64,000 nucleotides of DNA. Source: Streptomyces drozdowiczii. Its GTDB lineage: Bacteria > Actinomycetota > Actinomycetes > Streptomycetales > Streptomycetaceae. Below are positions 36,445 through 45,601 of the stretch, piece by piece. Every line of letters starts with the position of its first letter. Position 1 is the stretch's first letter. The notes beneath the pieces were generated by a model. The model was not told the DNA's origin. It ran no database searches and worked only from the letters and a program-made list of their open reading frames with translations. The translations under genes and the position numbers were made by a program. The DNA is taken from contig NZ_CP098740.1 in assembly GCF_026167665.1 (NCBI RefSeq), forward strand, positions 1,240,001 to 1,304,000. The letters run 5' to 3'.

Positions 36445-37179
36445 CTACGCGAGCCCGGCCACCAGGTCCGCGACCGACTTGCGCCGGCCGGTGTAGAAGG
36501 GGACCTCCTCGCGGACGTGCATCCGCGCCTCGGAGGCCCTGAGGTGACGCATCAGGTCCACGATGCGGTACAGCTCGTCCGCCTCGAAGGCCAGCATCCA
36601 CTCGTAGTCGCCGAGCGAGAACGAGGCGACGGTGTTGGCGCGCACGTCGGGGTAGCCGCGGGCCATCTTGCCGTGGTCCGCGAGCATGCGGCGGCGGTCC
36701 TCGTCGGGCAGCAGGTACCAGTCGTACGAGCGCACGAAGGGGTAGACGCTGACGTAGTTGCGCGGCGTCTCGTCCGCGAGGAACGCCGGGATGTGCGACT
36801 TGTTGAACTCGGCGGGGCGGTGCAGCGCCATGTTCGACCAGACCGGCTCCAGGTGGCGGCCGAGCCGGGTGCGGCGGAAGAGGTTGTACGCCTCCTGGAG
36901 CTCGTCCGCGGTCTCCGCGTGCCACCAGATCATGAGGTCGGCGTCGGCGCGCAGGCCCGAGACGTCGTACGTGCCGCGGATGGTGATGTCCTTCGCGGCG
37001 AGCTGGTCGAACAGCTCCTGGACCTCACCGGCCACGGCCGCGCGGTCCGTGTCGGCGGGCAGGACGTCGCGCAGCTTGAAGACCGACCACAGCGTGTAGC
37101 GGATGACCTCGTTGAGGTCCTTGGCCTTCTTGCCGGCGTTCGGAGCCTTGCTTGATGTCGCAGTCTCGGGTGCACTCAT
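36445..37179 (-). CDS. hemQ: Coproheme decarboxylase (HemQ, chlorite-dismutase fold)
   Basis: A 244-residue chlorite-dismutase-family protein. It catalyses the last step of the coproporphyrin-dependent haem pathway, oxidatively decarboxylating coproheme to haem b with H2O2. The conserved [17 protein letters not shown] segment carries the redox Tyr, and [12 protein letters not shown] contains the proximal-His region. Its N-terminal 25 residues are flexible. The start lies four bases after the cgoX stop, so the two form an operon. Confidence 0.95.
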   Translation of the reverse strand: MSAPETATSSKAPNAGKKAKDLNEVIRYTLWSVFKLRDVLPADTDRAAVAGEVQELFDQLAAKDITIRGTYDVSGLRADADLMIWWHAETADELQEAYNLFRRTRLGRHLEPVWSNMALHRPAEFNKSHIPAFLADETPRNYVSVYPFVRSYDWYLLPDEDRRRMLADHGKMARGYPDVRANTVASFSLGDYEWMLAFEADELYRIVDLMRHLRASEARMHVREEVPFYTGRRKSVADLVAGLA

Positions 37180-37183
37180 ACGG

Positions 37184-38668
37184 CTATTGTCCCGCCTCGC
37201 TCCGAGTGCCCTGAACCAGGGTCGGCGTGGCGATGATCTCCCCGGTGGGACCCCCTCCGAGGTCCCCGGCGATCTCGTCCGCCGCCCGGTGGGCGCTCGC
37301 CACGCAGGCCGGGATGCCGACCCCGTCGTACACCGCGCCGCACACCCGCAGCGCGGGCAGCTTGGCGACCTCGTCGCGGATGCGGGCGACCCGGGTGAGG
37401 TGGCCCACCGGGTACTGCGGCAGTCCGCCGATCCACCTGGTGACCTCGGTCGCGACGGGGTGGGCGGTGAGTCCGGTCGCGGCGGCCAGGTCGCGCAGCG
37501 ATACGCCGACGAGCTCGACGTCCTCGCGGTGCAGGTGCTCCTCCTCGCCGTACCGGCCGACCGAGGTCCGCAGCACGAAGAGGTCCGGGGCCGCGTCGGC
37601 GACCCACTGCCACTTGTGCGTGGAGAAGGTGGCGGCCTTGATGGTGTGCCCGTCGACCGGCGGTACGAGGAAGCCGGAGCGCCCGTCGAAGGCCGTGCCG
37701 GTCACGTCGGAGCGCCGGAACGCCATGGTGACCAGTGCCATCGACGCGTACTCGACGCCGGCCAGCTCGGCCGACGCCCCCGGTGACTCGGCGGCGAGCA
37801 GCGTGGCGGCGGACCAGGCGGGCACGGCGAGGACGATGCCGTCGGCGGAGACGACCCCGGTGTCCGTGCGGATGTCCCAGCCGCCCGCGGTACGGGCCAG
37901 GCCCAGCACGGGCGTCTCGGTGCGGATCTCGCCGCCCCCGGCGCGCACGGCGTCGGCCACGGCCCCGGGCAGGGTGCCGATGCCGCCCTCGATGCCCTGG
38001 AAGACGGGCCCGGTCTGCTGCCGGGCGGCGGCCCGCTCCTGGAGCCGGGTGACCCCGTCGAGCAGGGAGCCGCCTTCCCGGGCGGCCTCGAAGAGCTGCG
38101 GTACGGCGGCGCGCATCGAGATCCGGTAGGCGTCGCCCGCGTACACCCCGCCGAGCAGCGGCTCCACCAGCCGGTCCACGACCTCGCGCCCCAGCCGGTC
38201 CGCGACGTACGCGCCGACCGCGACGTCCTCGCCGACCGCCACCGGGGGCAGTTCGCGGTCCTCGGCGATCCGGGCCAGCCCCTCGGCCGACAGCACCTCG
38301 CCCAGGACGGACGGGTCGCCCGGGACGCCCATCACATGGCCCTTGGGCATCGGGCGCAGCGCGTCGCGCGTCCACAGCGCGGCGGTGGCCGTGGCGGGCG
38401 GCTGGAGGCGGTCACCGAGGCCCACGGCCCGGGCCAGGGAGACGGCTTCCGGGCGGCGGGCGAGCATGGACTCGGCGCCGAGGTCGACCCGGACCCCGGC
38501 GACCTCTCCGGTCATGAGCTTGCCGCCGAGCCGGTCGGTCGCCTCCAGGACGGTGACCCTCAGCCCGGCGCCGACGAGCCGGTGGGCGGCCGCGAGTCCG
38601 GCGATGCCGCCGCCGATGACGACGACATGGCGGGGGGCCCGGTCCGCGCGGTGTGTGGATGGCTGCAT
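37184..38668 (-). CDS. cgoX: Coproporphyrinogen III oxidase (HemY/CgoX; often called protoporphyrinogen oxidase HemG)
   Basis: A 494-residue FAD enzyme. The dinucleotide-binding motif [16 protein letters not shown] lies at about residues 15-31. The protoporphyrinogen-oxidase-family signatures [21 protein letters not shown] and, near the end, [28 protein letters not shown] follow. In actinobacteria this enzyme oxidises coproporphyrinogen III to coproporphyrin III, ahead of ferrochelatase and HemQ, though older annotation calls it HemG. It leads the cgoX-hemQ operon; hemE lies a few kb away on the same strand. Confidence 0.94.
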   Translation of the reverse strand: MQPSTHRADRAPRHVVVIGGGIAGLAAAHRLVGAGLRVTVLEATDRLGGKLMTGEVAGVRVDLGAESMLARRPEAVSLARAVGLGDRLQPPATATAALWTRDALRPMPKGHVMGVPGDPSVLGEVLSAEGLARIAEDRELPPVAVGEDVAVGAYVADRLGREVVDRLVEPLLGGVYAGDAYRISMRAAVPQLFEAAREGGSLLDGVTRLQERAAARQQTGPVFQGIEGGIGTLPGAVADAVRAGGGEIRTETPVLGLARTAGGWDIRTDTGVVSADGIVLAVPAWSAATLLAAESPGASAELAGVEYASMALVTMAFRRSDVTGTAFDGRSGFLVPPVDGHTIKAATFSTHKWQWVADAAPDLFVLRTSVGRYGEEEHLHREDVELVGVSLRDLAAATGLTAHPVATEVTRWIGGLPQYPVGHLTRVARIRDEVAKLPALRVCGAVYDGVGIPACVASAHRAADEIAGDLGGGPTGEIIATPTLVQGTRSEAGQ

Positions 38669-38795
38669 GGCTCCACTCTCTCAAACCGGTTCCGAGTCCC
38701 GACCGTGACCGGTTCGAAACCGGATGACCGGGTCCGCGCGCACCCTTTCGCACGTCCCACCGCCGACATCAATCACCCGTCCTGGGGGGACAGTT

Positions 38796-39689
38796 ATGCG
38801 AGGAGCACCTTTCGTACGCACCGGCAGGCGCGTGTCCGGACCGGCCGCCGTGCTGCTGGCCGCCGTGCTCGCGCTGAGCGGCTGCGGCGCGTCCGGCGAG
38901 GATTCGAGTGCGAGCGCCGACCGGGGCGTCGCCGGGGCGCAACAGCAGAAGAGCGGCAAGGCCGGTGCGCCGGCGGCCGACGCGGAGCGGCCGGAGCGGA
39001 CACGTAAGAACCCGAAACCGTCCGCGACCCATGTCATCCGCACCGCATCGCTCTCCGTCGAGGTGAAGGACACGTCGAAGGCGGCCGCCAACGCCCGGGC
39101 GGCGGCGCAGGGCGCGGGCGGGCTGGTCGAGAAGGAGACCACCGAGCGGATCGACGCCACGCGGGAGTCCGCTCACCTCGTGCTGCGCGTCCCGCAGGAG
39201 GCGTACGACGAGGTGCTGCGGGAGCTGTCCGGGGCGGGGAAGCTGGTCTCCCGTACCTCGGCGGCCAAGGACGTCACCGATCAGGTGGTGGACACCGACA
39301 GCCGGATCGCCACCCAGCGGGCGAGCGTGGCGCGGGTCCGCGAGCTGATGGACCGGGCCGACAAACTGGCCGATGTGGTCACACTGGAAGGGGAGCTGAG
39401 CAGCCGTCAGGCCGAGCTGGAGTCGCTGCTCGCGCAGCAGGCGTCGCTGAAGGACCGTACGACGCTGGCGACCGTCACGCTCGACCTGGTGGAGCCGGAG
39501 ACGGCGGCCGAGGCCGACGACGACGCCGGCTTCCCGGACGCCGTCGCCGGGGGCTGGCACGCCTTCCTGACGATGCTGCGCTGGCTGGCGATGGCGGTCG
39601 GCGCCGCGGCCCCGTTCCTCGCCGTGGCGGCCCTCCTGGCCGTGCTGTGGCGGCTGCTACACCGCCGCCGGGGCGCGAAGGGCGAGTGA
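38796..39689 (+). CDS. DUF4349 domain lipoprotein
   Basis: A 297-residue exported protein. The lipobox LALSGCG lies near residue 29. A charged spacer leads to the DUF4349 domain (IRTASLSVEVKDTSKAAANARAAA, LRVPQEAYDEVLRELSGAGKLVSR), a coiled coil (SRIATQRASVARVRELMDRA), then a C-terminal membrane helix (MAVGAAAPFLAVAALLAVLW) followed by RRLLHRRRG. GGGGGGA precedes the ATG. Function unknown; proteins of this type are thought to sit at the outer face of the membrane. Confidence 0.88.
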   Translation: MRGAPFVRTGRRVSGPAAVLLAAVLALSGCGASGEDSSASADRGVAGAQQQKSGKAGAPAADAERPERTRKNPKPSATHVIRTASLSVEVKDTSKAAANARAAAQGAGGLVEKETTERIDATRESAHLVLRVPQEAYDEVLRELSGAGKLVSRTSAAKDVTDQVVDTDSRIATQRASVARVRELMDRADKLADVVTLEGELSSRQAELESLLAQQASLKDRTTLATVTLDLVEPETAAEADDDAGFPDAVAGGWHAFLTMLRWLAMAVGAAAPFLAVAALLAVLWRLLHRRRGAKGE

Positions 39690-39753
39690 GTACGCCACCG
39701 GGGCTGCCCGCGCCGTAGCGTGGGCCCTTTCGGAGACGTTCGGAGGGACCGGC

Positions 39754-41136
39754 ATGGCGGCGGAACGACTGGTGGTCATCGGAGGGGACGCGGCGGGCAT
39801 GTCCGCCGCGTCCCAGGCGCGGCGGCTCAAGGGCCCGGACGAACTGAGCATCACCGCCTTCGAACGGGGCCACTTCACCTCGTACTCCGCGTGCGGCATC
39901 CCGTACTGGGTCAGCGGCGACGTCACCGAGCGGGACGACCTCATCGCCCGTACGCCCGAGGAGCACCGGGCCCGCGACATCGACCTGCGCACCCGCACCG
40001 AGGTGACGGAGATCGATGTGGCGGGGCGGCGGGTGCGCGCCCTGGACCGGGAGTCCGGCGAGAGGTACTGGACCGGGTTCGACAAGCTCGTCATCGCCAC
40101 CGGGGCCCGCCCGGTCCGCCCCGACCTGCCCGGCATGGACGCGGCCGGGGTGCACGGGGTGCAGACCCTGGACGACGGGCAGGCGCTGCTGGACAGCCTG
40201 GACCGGACGGAGGGCCGGCGCGCGGTCGTCGTCGGGGCGGGGTACATCGGCGTCGAGATGGCCGAGGCGATGCTGAAGCGCGGCTTCGAGGTGACCGTCC
40301 TCAACCGGGGCGAGCAGCCGATGGCCACGCTCGACCCGGACATGGGGCGCATGGTCCACGACGCGATGGACGGGCTCGGGATCACCACGGTGAACGGGGC
40401 GGCGGTCACCGCCATCCGGACCGGCGACGACGGCCGGGTCACCGGGGTCGTCACGGACGGGGCGAGCTATCCGGCGGACATCGTGGTGCTCGGCATCGGC
40501 GTCGAGCCGGAGACGGCGCTCGCCCGGGAGGCCGGACTGCCGCTCGGGCCGCACGGCGGGCTGCTCACCGACCTGGCCATGCGGGTCCAGGGGCACGAGA
40601 ACATCTGGGCGGGCGGCGACTGCGTGGAGGTCCTGGACCTGGTGGCGGGCCACACCCGGCACATCGCCCTCGGCACGCACGCCAACAAGCACGGCCAGGT
40701 CATCGGCTCCAACGTCGGCGGCGGCTACGGCACGTTCCCCGGCGTGGTGGGTACGGCGGTGAGCAAGGTGTGCGACCTGGAGATCGCGCGGACCGGGCTG
40801 CGCGAGAAGGACGCCCGGGCGGTGGGCCTGCGGTACGTCACGGCGACGATCGAGTCGACCAGCCGGGCCGGCTACTACCCGGACGCACGGCCGATGACGG
40901 TGAAGATGATCGCGGAGTACCGCACGGGCCGGCTGCTCGGCGTGCAGATCGTGGGCCGCGAGGGCGCGGGCAAGCGGGTGGACGTGGCGGCGGTGGCGCT
41001 CACCGCCCGGATGACGGTCGAGCAGATGACCGCCCTGGACCTGGGCTACGCACCGCCGTTCTCGCCGGTCTGGGACCCGGTCCTGGTGGCGGCCCGCAAG
41101 ACCGTGTCGGTGCTGCGGAAGGCGGGCACCGACTGA
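39754..41136 (+). CDS. FAD-dependent oxidoreductase (CoA-disulfide reductase-like)
   Basis: A 460-residue pyridine nucleotide-disulfide reductase. FAD-binding loop GGDAAGMSAASQARRL at the N-terminus; single redox Cys43 in YSACGIPYW, as in CoA-disulfide reductase and NADH oxidases; NAD-binding loop VGAGYIGVEMAEAM; and second FAD motif NIWAGGDC. The C-terminal dimerisation domain is present (VGREGAGKRVDVAAVAL). It probably reduces CoA disulfide or persulfide. Upstream is the DUF4349 gene (64 bp gap); it converges on hemE. Confidence 0.9.
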   Translation: MAAERLVVIGGDAAGMSAASQARRLKGPDELSITAFERGHFTSYSACGIPYWVSGDVTERDDLIARTPEEHRARDIDLRTRTEVTEIDVAGRRVRALDRESGERYWTGFDKLVIATGARPVRPDLPGMDAAGVHGVQTLDDGQALLDSLDRTEGRRAVVVGAGYIGVEMAEAMLKRGFEVTVLNRGEQPMATLDPDMGRMVHDAMDGLGITTVNGAAVTAIRTGDDGRVTGVVTDGASYPADIVVLGIGVEPETALAREAGLPLGPHGGLLTDLAMRVQGHENIWAGGDCVEVLDLVAGHTRHIALGTHANKHGQVIGSNVGGGYGTFPGVVGTAVSKVCDLEIARTGLREKDARAVGLRYVTATIESTSRAGYYPDARPMTVKMIAEYRTGRLLGVQIVGREGAGKRVDVAAVALTARMTVEQMTALDLGYAPPFSPVWDPVLVAARKTVSVLRKAGTD

Positions 41137-41158
41137 GCGGCGCCCGCCTCCGCGCGGT

Positions 41159-42232
41159 TCAGCGGGCGGTGCTGGTGTGGACGTACTCGACGAGGCGGGA
41201 GAGCGCGTCCGGGTCCATGTTCGGCATGACGCCGTGGCCCAGGTTGAAGATGTGGCCCTCCAGACCGGCGGCCGCGTCCAGCACCTCCCGGGTCTTGGCC
41301 TCCACCGCGGAGGTCGGCGCGAAGAGCACCGCCGGGTCGAGGTTGCCCTGGAGCGCCTTGCCGGGGCCGACGCGGCGCGCGGCCTCGTCGAGCGGCACCC
41401 GCCAGTCGACGCCGACGACGTCCGCCCCGGCCTCGCCCATCAGGCCGAGCAGTTCCCCGGTGCCGACGCCGAAGTGGATGCGGGGGACGCCGTACCCGGC
41501 GACGGCGTCGAAGACCTTCGCGGAGGCGGGCAGCACGGAGCGCCGGTAGTCGGCGGGGGCCAGCGCGCCGACCCAGGAGTCGAAGAGCTGGACGGCCGAG
41601 GCGCCCGCCTCGATCTGGACCTTGAGGAAGGCGCCGGTGATCTCGGCGAGCCGGTCGAGCAGGTCGGCCCACAGCTCCGGGTCGCCGTACATCATGGCCT
41701 TGGTGTGCTCGTGGTTGCGGGAGGGCCCGCCCTCCACGAGGTAGCTCGCGAGGGTGAACGGCGCGCCCGCGAAGCCGATCAGCGGGGTCTCCCCCAGCTC
41801 GGCGGTGAGCAGCCGGACGGCCTCGGTGACGTACGGGACGTCCTCGGGGGTCAGGTCGCGCAGCCGGGCGAGGTCGGCGCGGGTGCGGATCGGCTCGGCG
41901 ATCACGGGGCCGACGCCGGGCTTGATGTCGAGGTCGATGCCGATCGCCTTGAGCGGGACGACGATGTCGCTGTAGTAGACGGCGGCGTCGACCTTGTGGC
42001 GGCGGACGGGCTGCATCGTGATCTCGGCGACCAGCTCCGGCATCGCGCAGGACTCGAGCATCGGGATGCCTTCGCGCACCTTCAGGTACTCGGGCAGCGA
42101 GCGCCCCGCCTGGCGCATGAACCAGACCGGCGTGTGCGGGACCGGCTCGCGCCGGCACGCCTTGAGGAACGCCGAGTCGTAGGTGGCGGAAGTCTTCGTC
42201 TGCGGCCCGGAGGGGCGGTCGTTGGCACTCAC
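41159..42232 (-). CDS. hemE: Uroporphyrinogen decarboxylase
   Basis: A 357-residue enzyme that removes four carboxyl groups from uroporphyrinogen III to give coproporphyrinogen III, the substrate of CgoX. Family motifs: [13 protein letters not shown] with the substrate-binding Arg, YYSDIVVP with the catalytic Asp, [12 protein letters not shown], and C-terminal [13 protein letters not shown]. The GTG at 42232 ([10 protein letters not shown]) is the usual streptomycete start. It is divergent from the DUF3000 gene. Confidence 0.95.
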   Translation of the reverse strand: MSANDRPSGPQTKTSATYDSAFLKACRREPVPHTPVWFMRQAGRSLPEYLKVREGIPMLESCAMPELVAEITMQPVRRHKVDAAVYYSDIVVPLKAIGIDLDIKPGVGPVIAEPIRTRADLARLRDLTPEDVPYVTEAVRLLTAELGETPLIGFAGAPFTLASYLVEGGPSRNHEHTKAMMYGDPELWADLLDRLAEITGAFLKVQIEAGASAVQLFDSWVGALAPADYRRSVLPASAKVFDAVAGYGVPRIHFGVGTGELLGLMGEAGADVVGVDWRVPLDEAARRVGPGKALQGNLDPAVLFAPTSAVEAKTREVLDAAAGLEGHIFNLGHGVMPNMDPDALSRLVEYVHTSTAR

Positions 42233-42324
42233 GCACAGAATCTTCGCACGCGTGGGCAACGAGCCCGGCCCCGCACGGGTGTCCTTCCGCGCGCGGAGCT
42301 CCCGTTCCGCCTACTCTTCCCCGC

Positions 42325-42984
42325 ATGGCTGCGGCTCAGGGACACATCTCCGGTCAATCCGATGGCGCTGACGGCACGGACGGCGCGGAGGGTGGTGCCG
42401 TCCCGTCCGCGTTCCGTTCGGCGGTGGACGCGCTGCGCGCGGCGCGGCTCCGTCCCGAGCTGGAGGTGGAGCCGACCCGGCCGCCGAAGCGGCTCGCCCC
42501 GCACGCGTACGCGCTGGAGGCGGCGGTCGTCGACGGCGAGGACGACCTCGCGGACGGGCGGCTCGTCCTGCTCCACGACCCGGCCGGCCACGAGGCGTGG
42601 CAGGGCGCCTTCCGGCTCGTCACCCTGGTCCGGGCCGAGCTGGAGCCGGAGATGGCCGCCGACCCGCTGCTCCCCGAGGTCTGCTGGTCCTGGCTGACGG
42701 GCGCGCTGGAGGCCCGCGGCCTGTTCTACGGGGAGGCGGGCGGCACCGTCACGATGGCGGGCTCGCACTACTTCGGCGCGCTGGAGACCCGGCGCCCCGC
42801 GACGCAGATCGAGATCCGGGCCTCCTGGACCCCGCGCGAGGGCCTGGGCGGGGCGCCGGACGCGGCGGCGCACCTGGTCGCGTGGGGGGACCTGCTCTGC
42901 CAGATCGCGGGCCTGCCGCCGTCGGGCCCTCTCGACGCGGCGGTGGTCACGCTCCCACAGCGCCGGGGCCCGCAGGGGCCGTAG
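42325..42984 (+). CDS. DUF3000 family protein
   Basis: A 219-residue cytosolic protein conserved in actinobacteria between hemE and the response regulator/RNase D genes. Recognisable segments: [55 protein letters not shown] and SWLTGALEARGL. Function unknown. The ATG at 42325 has no ribosome site, and a TACTCT -10-like hexamer lies eight bases upstream (42312-42317), suggesting a leaderless transcript. A strong terminator follows. Confidence 0.9.
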   Translation: MAAAQGHISGQSDGADGTDGAEGGAVPSAFRSAVDALRAARLRPELEVEPTRPPKRLAPHAYALEAAVVDGEDDLADGRLVLLHDPAGHEAWQGAFRLVTLVRAELEPEMAADPLLPEVCWSWLTGALEARGLFYGEAGGTVTMAGSHYFGALETRRPATQIEIRASWTPREGLGGAPDAAAHLVAWGDLLCQIAGLPPSGPLDAAVVTLPQRRGPQGP

Positions 42985-43004
42985 CCCCGCCGTGAGCGGG
43001 ACGA

Positions 43005-43034
43005 GCGGGGCGGCCTCCGGGCCGCCCCGCTTTT
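43005..43034 (+). terminator. Intrinsic terminator after the DUF3000 gene
   Basis: GCGGGGCGGC (43005-43014) and GCCGCCCCGC (43021-43030) form a perfect 10-bp stem with a 6-base loop followed by TTTT, a textbook terminator 20 bases after the stop. Confidence 0.88.
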
Positions 43035-43134
43035 CGTGCCGTCGGGTCGTGCGATTTTCCGTGACGCCGTGTCATGCGATCACTTTCGGCCAGCGGAAAA
43101 CACCCTCCCGGATCGACCGAACACCCCATTTGCC

Positions 43135-43156
43135 CGAATTGTTACTCAACAAATCG
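43135..43156. promoter_or_regulatory. Inverted repeat upstream of the response regulator
   Basis: CGAATTGTT-ACTC-AACAAATCG has 9-bp half-sites with one mismatch, in an A+T-rich pocket about 120 bp before the response-regulator start. It could be an operator, possibly for the regulator itself; there is no proof. Confidence 0.4.
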
Positions 43157-43273
43157 TGATCTTCCCCTAAAGGAGCAGGGGTCTGCTGCCGAAGGAGTCA
43201 ATGACCCTTCAAGCACGGTTCGCCCCGGCTTCATCCCCGAGCCGGCCCGTCCCGCCACTCCCCAGGAGGCCTG

Positions 43274-43936
43274 GTGTCCGTTCTCCTCGAGCAGCCCGCA
43301 AGCCTGGTCGCCTACCGCCCGAACAAGCCGACGGCCATGGTCGTCGTGGCCGACCCGCGCGTCCGTTCCACCGTCACCCGCCATCTGTGGGCACTCGGAG
43401 TTCGTGACGTCATCGAGGCGTCGTCCATCGCGGAGGCCCGTCCCCGCGTCGGCAACCCGCGCGACATCTGCGTAGCCGACGTCCACCTGCCCGACGGTTC
43501 CGGGCTGACCCTGCTGTCCGAAACCCGAGCCGCCGGCTGGCCCAACGGCCTCGCCCTGTCCGCCGCCGACGACATCGGCGCCGTGCGCAACGCCCTCGCG
43601 GGCGGCGTCAAGGGCTACGTCGTCACCGGCACCCGTACCAACATCGGCCACCCGGCCCGTCCCGGCGTCGCCCCCATCGGCGCCACCGCCGCCCGTATGC
43701 ACCGCCGGCCCCCCGGCACCCCGAGCCACCCGGGCGGCTACCGCGAACTGTCCGGCCGCGAGGTGGAGGTCCTGCGGCTCGTCGCCGAGGGCCAGTCCAA
43801 CAAGGCCATCGGTGTCTCCATGGGGCTTTCCGCCCTGACCGTGAAGAGCCACCTCGCCCGCATCGCCCGCAAGCTGGGCACCGGCGACCGCGCCGGCATG
43901 GTCGCGGTGGCCCTGCGGACGGGCATCATCCACTGA
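43274..43936 (+). CDS. Response regulator with LuxR-type DNA-binding domain
   Basis: A 220-residue orphan regulator. The receiver domain (residues 15-110) keeps the phospho-acceptor Asp in CVADVHLPDGSG and the Lys in GGVKGYVV. An Arg/Pro/Gly linker leads to the NarL/LuxR helix-turn-helix (ELSGREVEVLRLVAEGQSNKAIGVSMGLSALTVKSHL). The GTG at 43274 has AGGAGG five bases upstream. No sensor kinase is adjacent. A 68-codon frame beginning at 43201 with its own AAGGAG site overlaps the start in another frame and may act as a leader. Confidence 0.92.
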   Translation: MSVLLEQPASLVAYRPNKPTAMVVVADPRVRSTVTRHLWALGVRDVIEASSIAEARPRVGNPRDICVADVHLPDGSGLTLLSETRAAGWPNGLALSAADDIGAVRNALAGGVKGYVVTGTRTNIGHPARPGVAPIGATAARMHRRPPGTPSHPGGYRELSGREVEVLRLVAEGQSNKAIGVSMGLSALTVKSHLARIARKLGTGDRAGMVAVALRTGIIH

Positions 43937-43974
43937 CACCCCGCCCCGGCCGGCGCATGGATCCGGCTGGATTA

Positions 43975-44024
43975 TGTGCACGGCGGCTGCCGACGGAACG
44001 TTCCGTCGGCAGCCGCCGTGCACA
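43975..44024. terminator. Perfect 50-bp palindrome after the response regulator
   Basis: Every base from 43975 to 43999 pairs with its mirror from 44000 to 44024. There is no spacer, so a hairpin tip forms within the central AACGTT. It lies 39 bases after the response-regulator stop and just before the RNase D promoter. It probably terminates upstream transcription; no T run follows. Confidence 0.7.
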
Positions 44025-44042
44025 CACGGATACCCTTGACGC

Positions 44043-45317
44043 GTGACCGACGCCCAAGAGACCGCAGCAGACACATCACTGCGAACCACCGGGGGCGCTC
44101 CCCCGGACGACGTCGCCCCGGCGCCGATCCCCTTGCTCGAACCGCGCGAGGGCATTCCGCCGGTGGTGGCGTCCGACGACGCCCTGGCCGGGGTGATCGC
44201 CGCATTCGCCGCCGGCTCGGGCCCGGTGGCCGTGGACGCCGAGCGGGCGTCCGGCTACCGCTACGGCCAGCGCGCCTACCTCGTCCAGCTGCGCCGCGAC
44301 GGGGCGGGCAGCGCGCTCGTCGACCCCGTCGGCTGCCCCGACCTGTCCGGGCTGGGCGAGGCCCTGCGCGGCACCGAGTGGATCCTGCACGCGGCGACCC
44401 AGGACCTGCCCTGTCTGCGCGAGATAGGGATGACGCCGACCGGGCTCTTCGACACCGAGCTCGCCGGACGGCTGGCCGGCTTCCCGCGCGTCGGCCTCGG
44501 CGCCATGGTCGAGAACGTCCTCGGCTACTCGCTGGAGAAGGGCCACTCCGCCGTCGACTGGTCCACCCGCCCGCTCCCCGAGCCCTGGCTGCGTTACGCC
44601 GCGCTCGACGTCGAGCTCCTCATCGACCTGCGCAACGCGCTGGAGGACGAGCTGGACCGGCAGGGCAAGCTGGAATGGGCCCAGGAGGAGTTCTCCGCCA
44701 TCGCGTCGGCGCCGCCCGCTCCCCCGCGCCAGGACCCGTGGCGCCGCACCTCCGGGATGCACAAGGTCCGCCGCCGCCGGCAGATGGCGGTGGTCCGGGA
44801 GCTGTGGAACGCCCGGGACCAGATCGCCCGGCGGCGCGACATCTCGCCCGGCAAGGTGCTCGGGGACGCGGCGATCATCGAGGCCGCGCTCGCCCTTCCG
44901 GCCAACACGCAGGCGCTGACCGCCCTCACCGGCTTCGGTCCGCGCATGGGCCGGCGCCAGCTGGAGCAGTGGCAGGCCGCCGTGGACCGGGCCAAGGCGC
45001 TGCCCGACACGGAGCTGCCGCAGCCCGGCCAGGCCCTCGCGGGCCCCCCGCCGCCGCGCGCCTGGGCCGACAAGGACCCGGCCGCCGCCGCCCGGCTCTC
45101 GGCGGCCCGCGCCGCGGTCTCCGCGCTGGCGGAGCGGCTGCACCTGCCGCAGGAGAACCTGATCACGCCGGACACGGTGCGGCGGGTCTGCTGGGAGCCG
45201 CCGAAGAACCCGACGCCGGAGACGGTGGAGTCGGCGCTCGCCGGGTACGGCGCGCGGCACTGGCAGATCGAGCAGGTGGCCCCGCTGCTGTACCGGGCGC
45301 TCACACAGCCCTCGTAA
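44043..45317 (+). CDS. rnd: Ribonuclease D-like 3'-5' exonuclease with HRDC domain
   Basis: A 424-residue DEDD-superfamily exonuclease. Exo I is AVDAERASGYRYGQRAYLVQL (Asp and Glu), Exo II is HAATQDLPCL, and Exo III is RYAALDVELLIDL with the Tyr and Asp. The HRDC helical domain follows (QMAVVRELWNARDQIARRRDISPGKVL). In E. coli RNase D trims tRNA 3' ends; the actinobacterial role is inferred from homology. The GTG at 44043 lies seven bases after TACCCT, a -10-like hexamer, so the mRNA is probably leaderless. Confidence 0.9.
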   Translation: MTDAQETAADTSLRTTGGAPPDDVAPAPIPLLEPREGIPPVVASDDALAGVIAAFAAGSGPVAVDAERASGYRYGQRAYLVQLRRDGAGSALVDPVGCPDLSGLGEALRGTEWILHAATQDLPCLREIGMTPTGLFDTELAGRLAGFPRVGLGAMVENVLGYSLEKGHSAVDWSTRPLPEPWLRYAALDVELLIDLRNALEDELDRQGKLEWAQEEFSAIASAPPAPPRQDPWRRTSGMHKVRRRRQMAVVRELWNARDQIARRRDISPGKVLGDAAIIEAALALPANTQALTALTGFGPRMGRRQLEQWQAAVDRAKALPDTELPQPGQALAGPPPPRAWADKDPAAAARLSAARAAVSALAERLHLPQENLITPDTVRRVCWEPPKNPTPETVESALAGYGARHWQIEQVAPLLYRALTQPS

Positions 45318-45392
45318 CGGCACGTCGGCCGCGTAACGGCATAGGACAGGGGCGTAATCACGCCACGTTCCGCGCGGTCCCGCGTGGAGCGG

Positions 45393-45436
45393 GAATGGCC
45401 CGGACGGACTCGAAAACGAGTCCGTCCGGGCCATTC
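45393..45436 (+). terminator. Long hairpin after RNase D
   Basis: A perfect 20-bp stem (45393-45412 with 45417-45436) closes an AAAA loop, 75 bases beyond the RNase D stop and about 165 bases before fadA. It is a strong terminator candidate that separates the two transcripts. Confidence 0.8.
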
Positions 45437-45601
45437 GCCGTGTGCGGAGGGGTGCTCTCCGGGCAGTTTCCGCGTGTGACCTTCGCCGCTCCGGCACCAG
45501 GGGGTGGGCAGTCTGGTTACCCGCAAGTAGCATGACCGGAGCGGCGTGCCTCCGGGCGCGCCCCGCAGCAGTGCCATCCCGCACCCTGGAGGAGAGCCAT
45601 C

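Noticed and set aside
43201..43407. A separate 68-residue protein-coding gene.
   Set aside because: The product is Pro/Arg-rich without conserved features and most of it overlaps the response regulator in another frame. Kept only as a possible leader.
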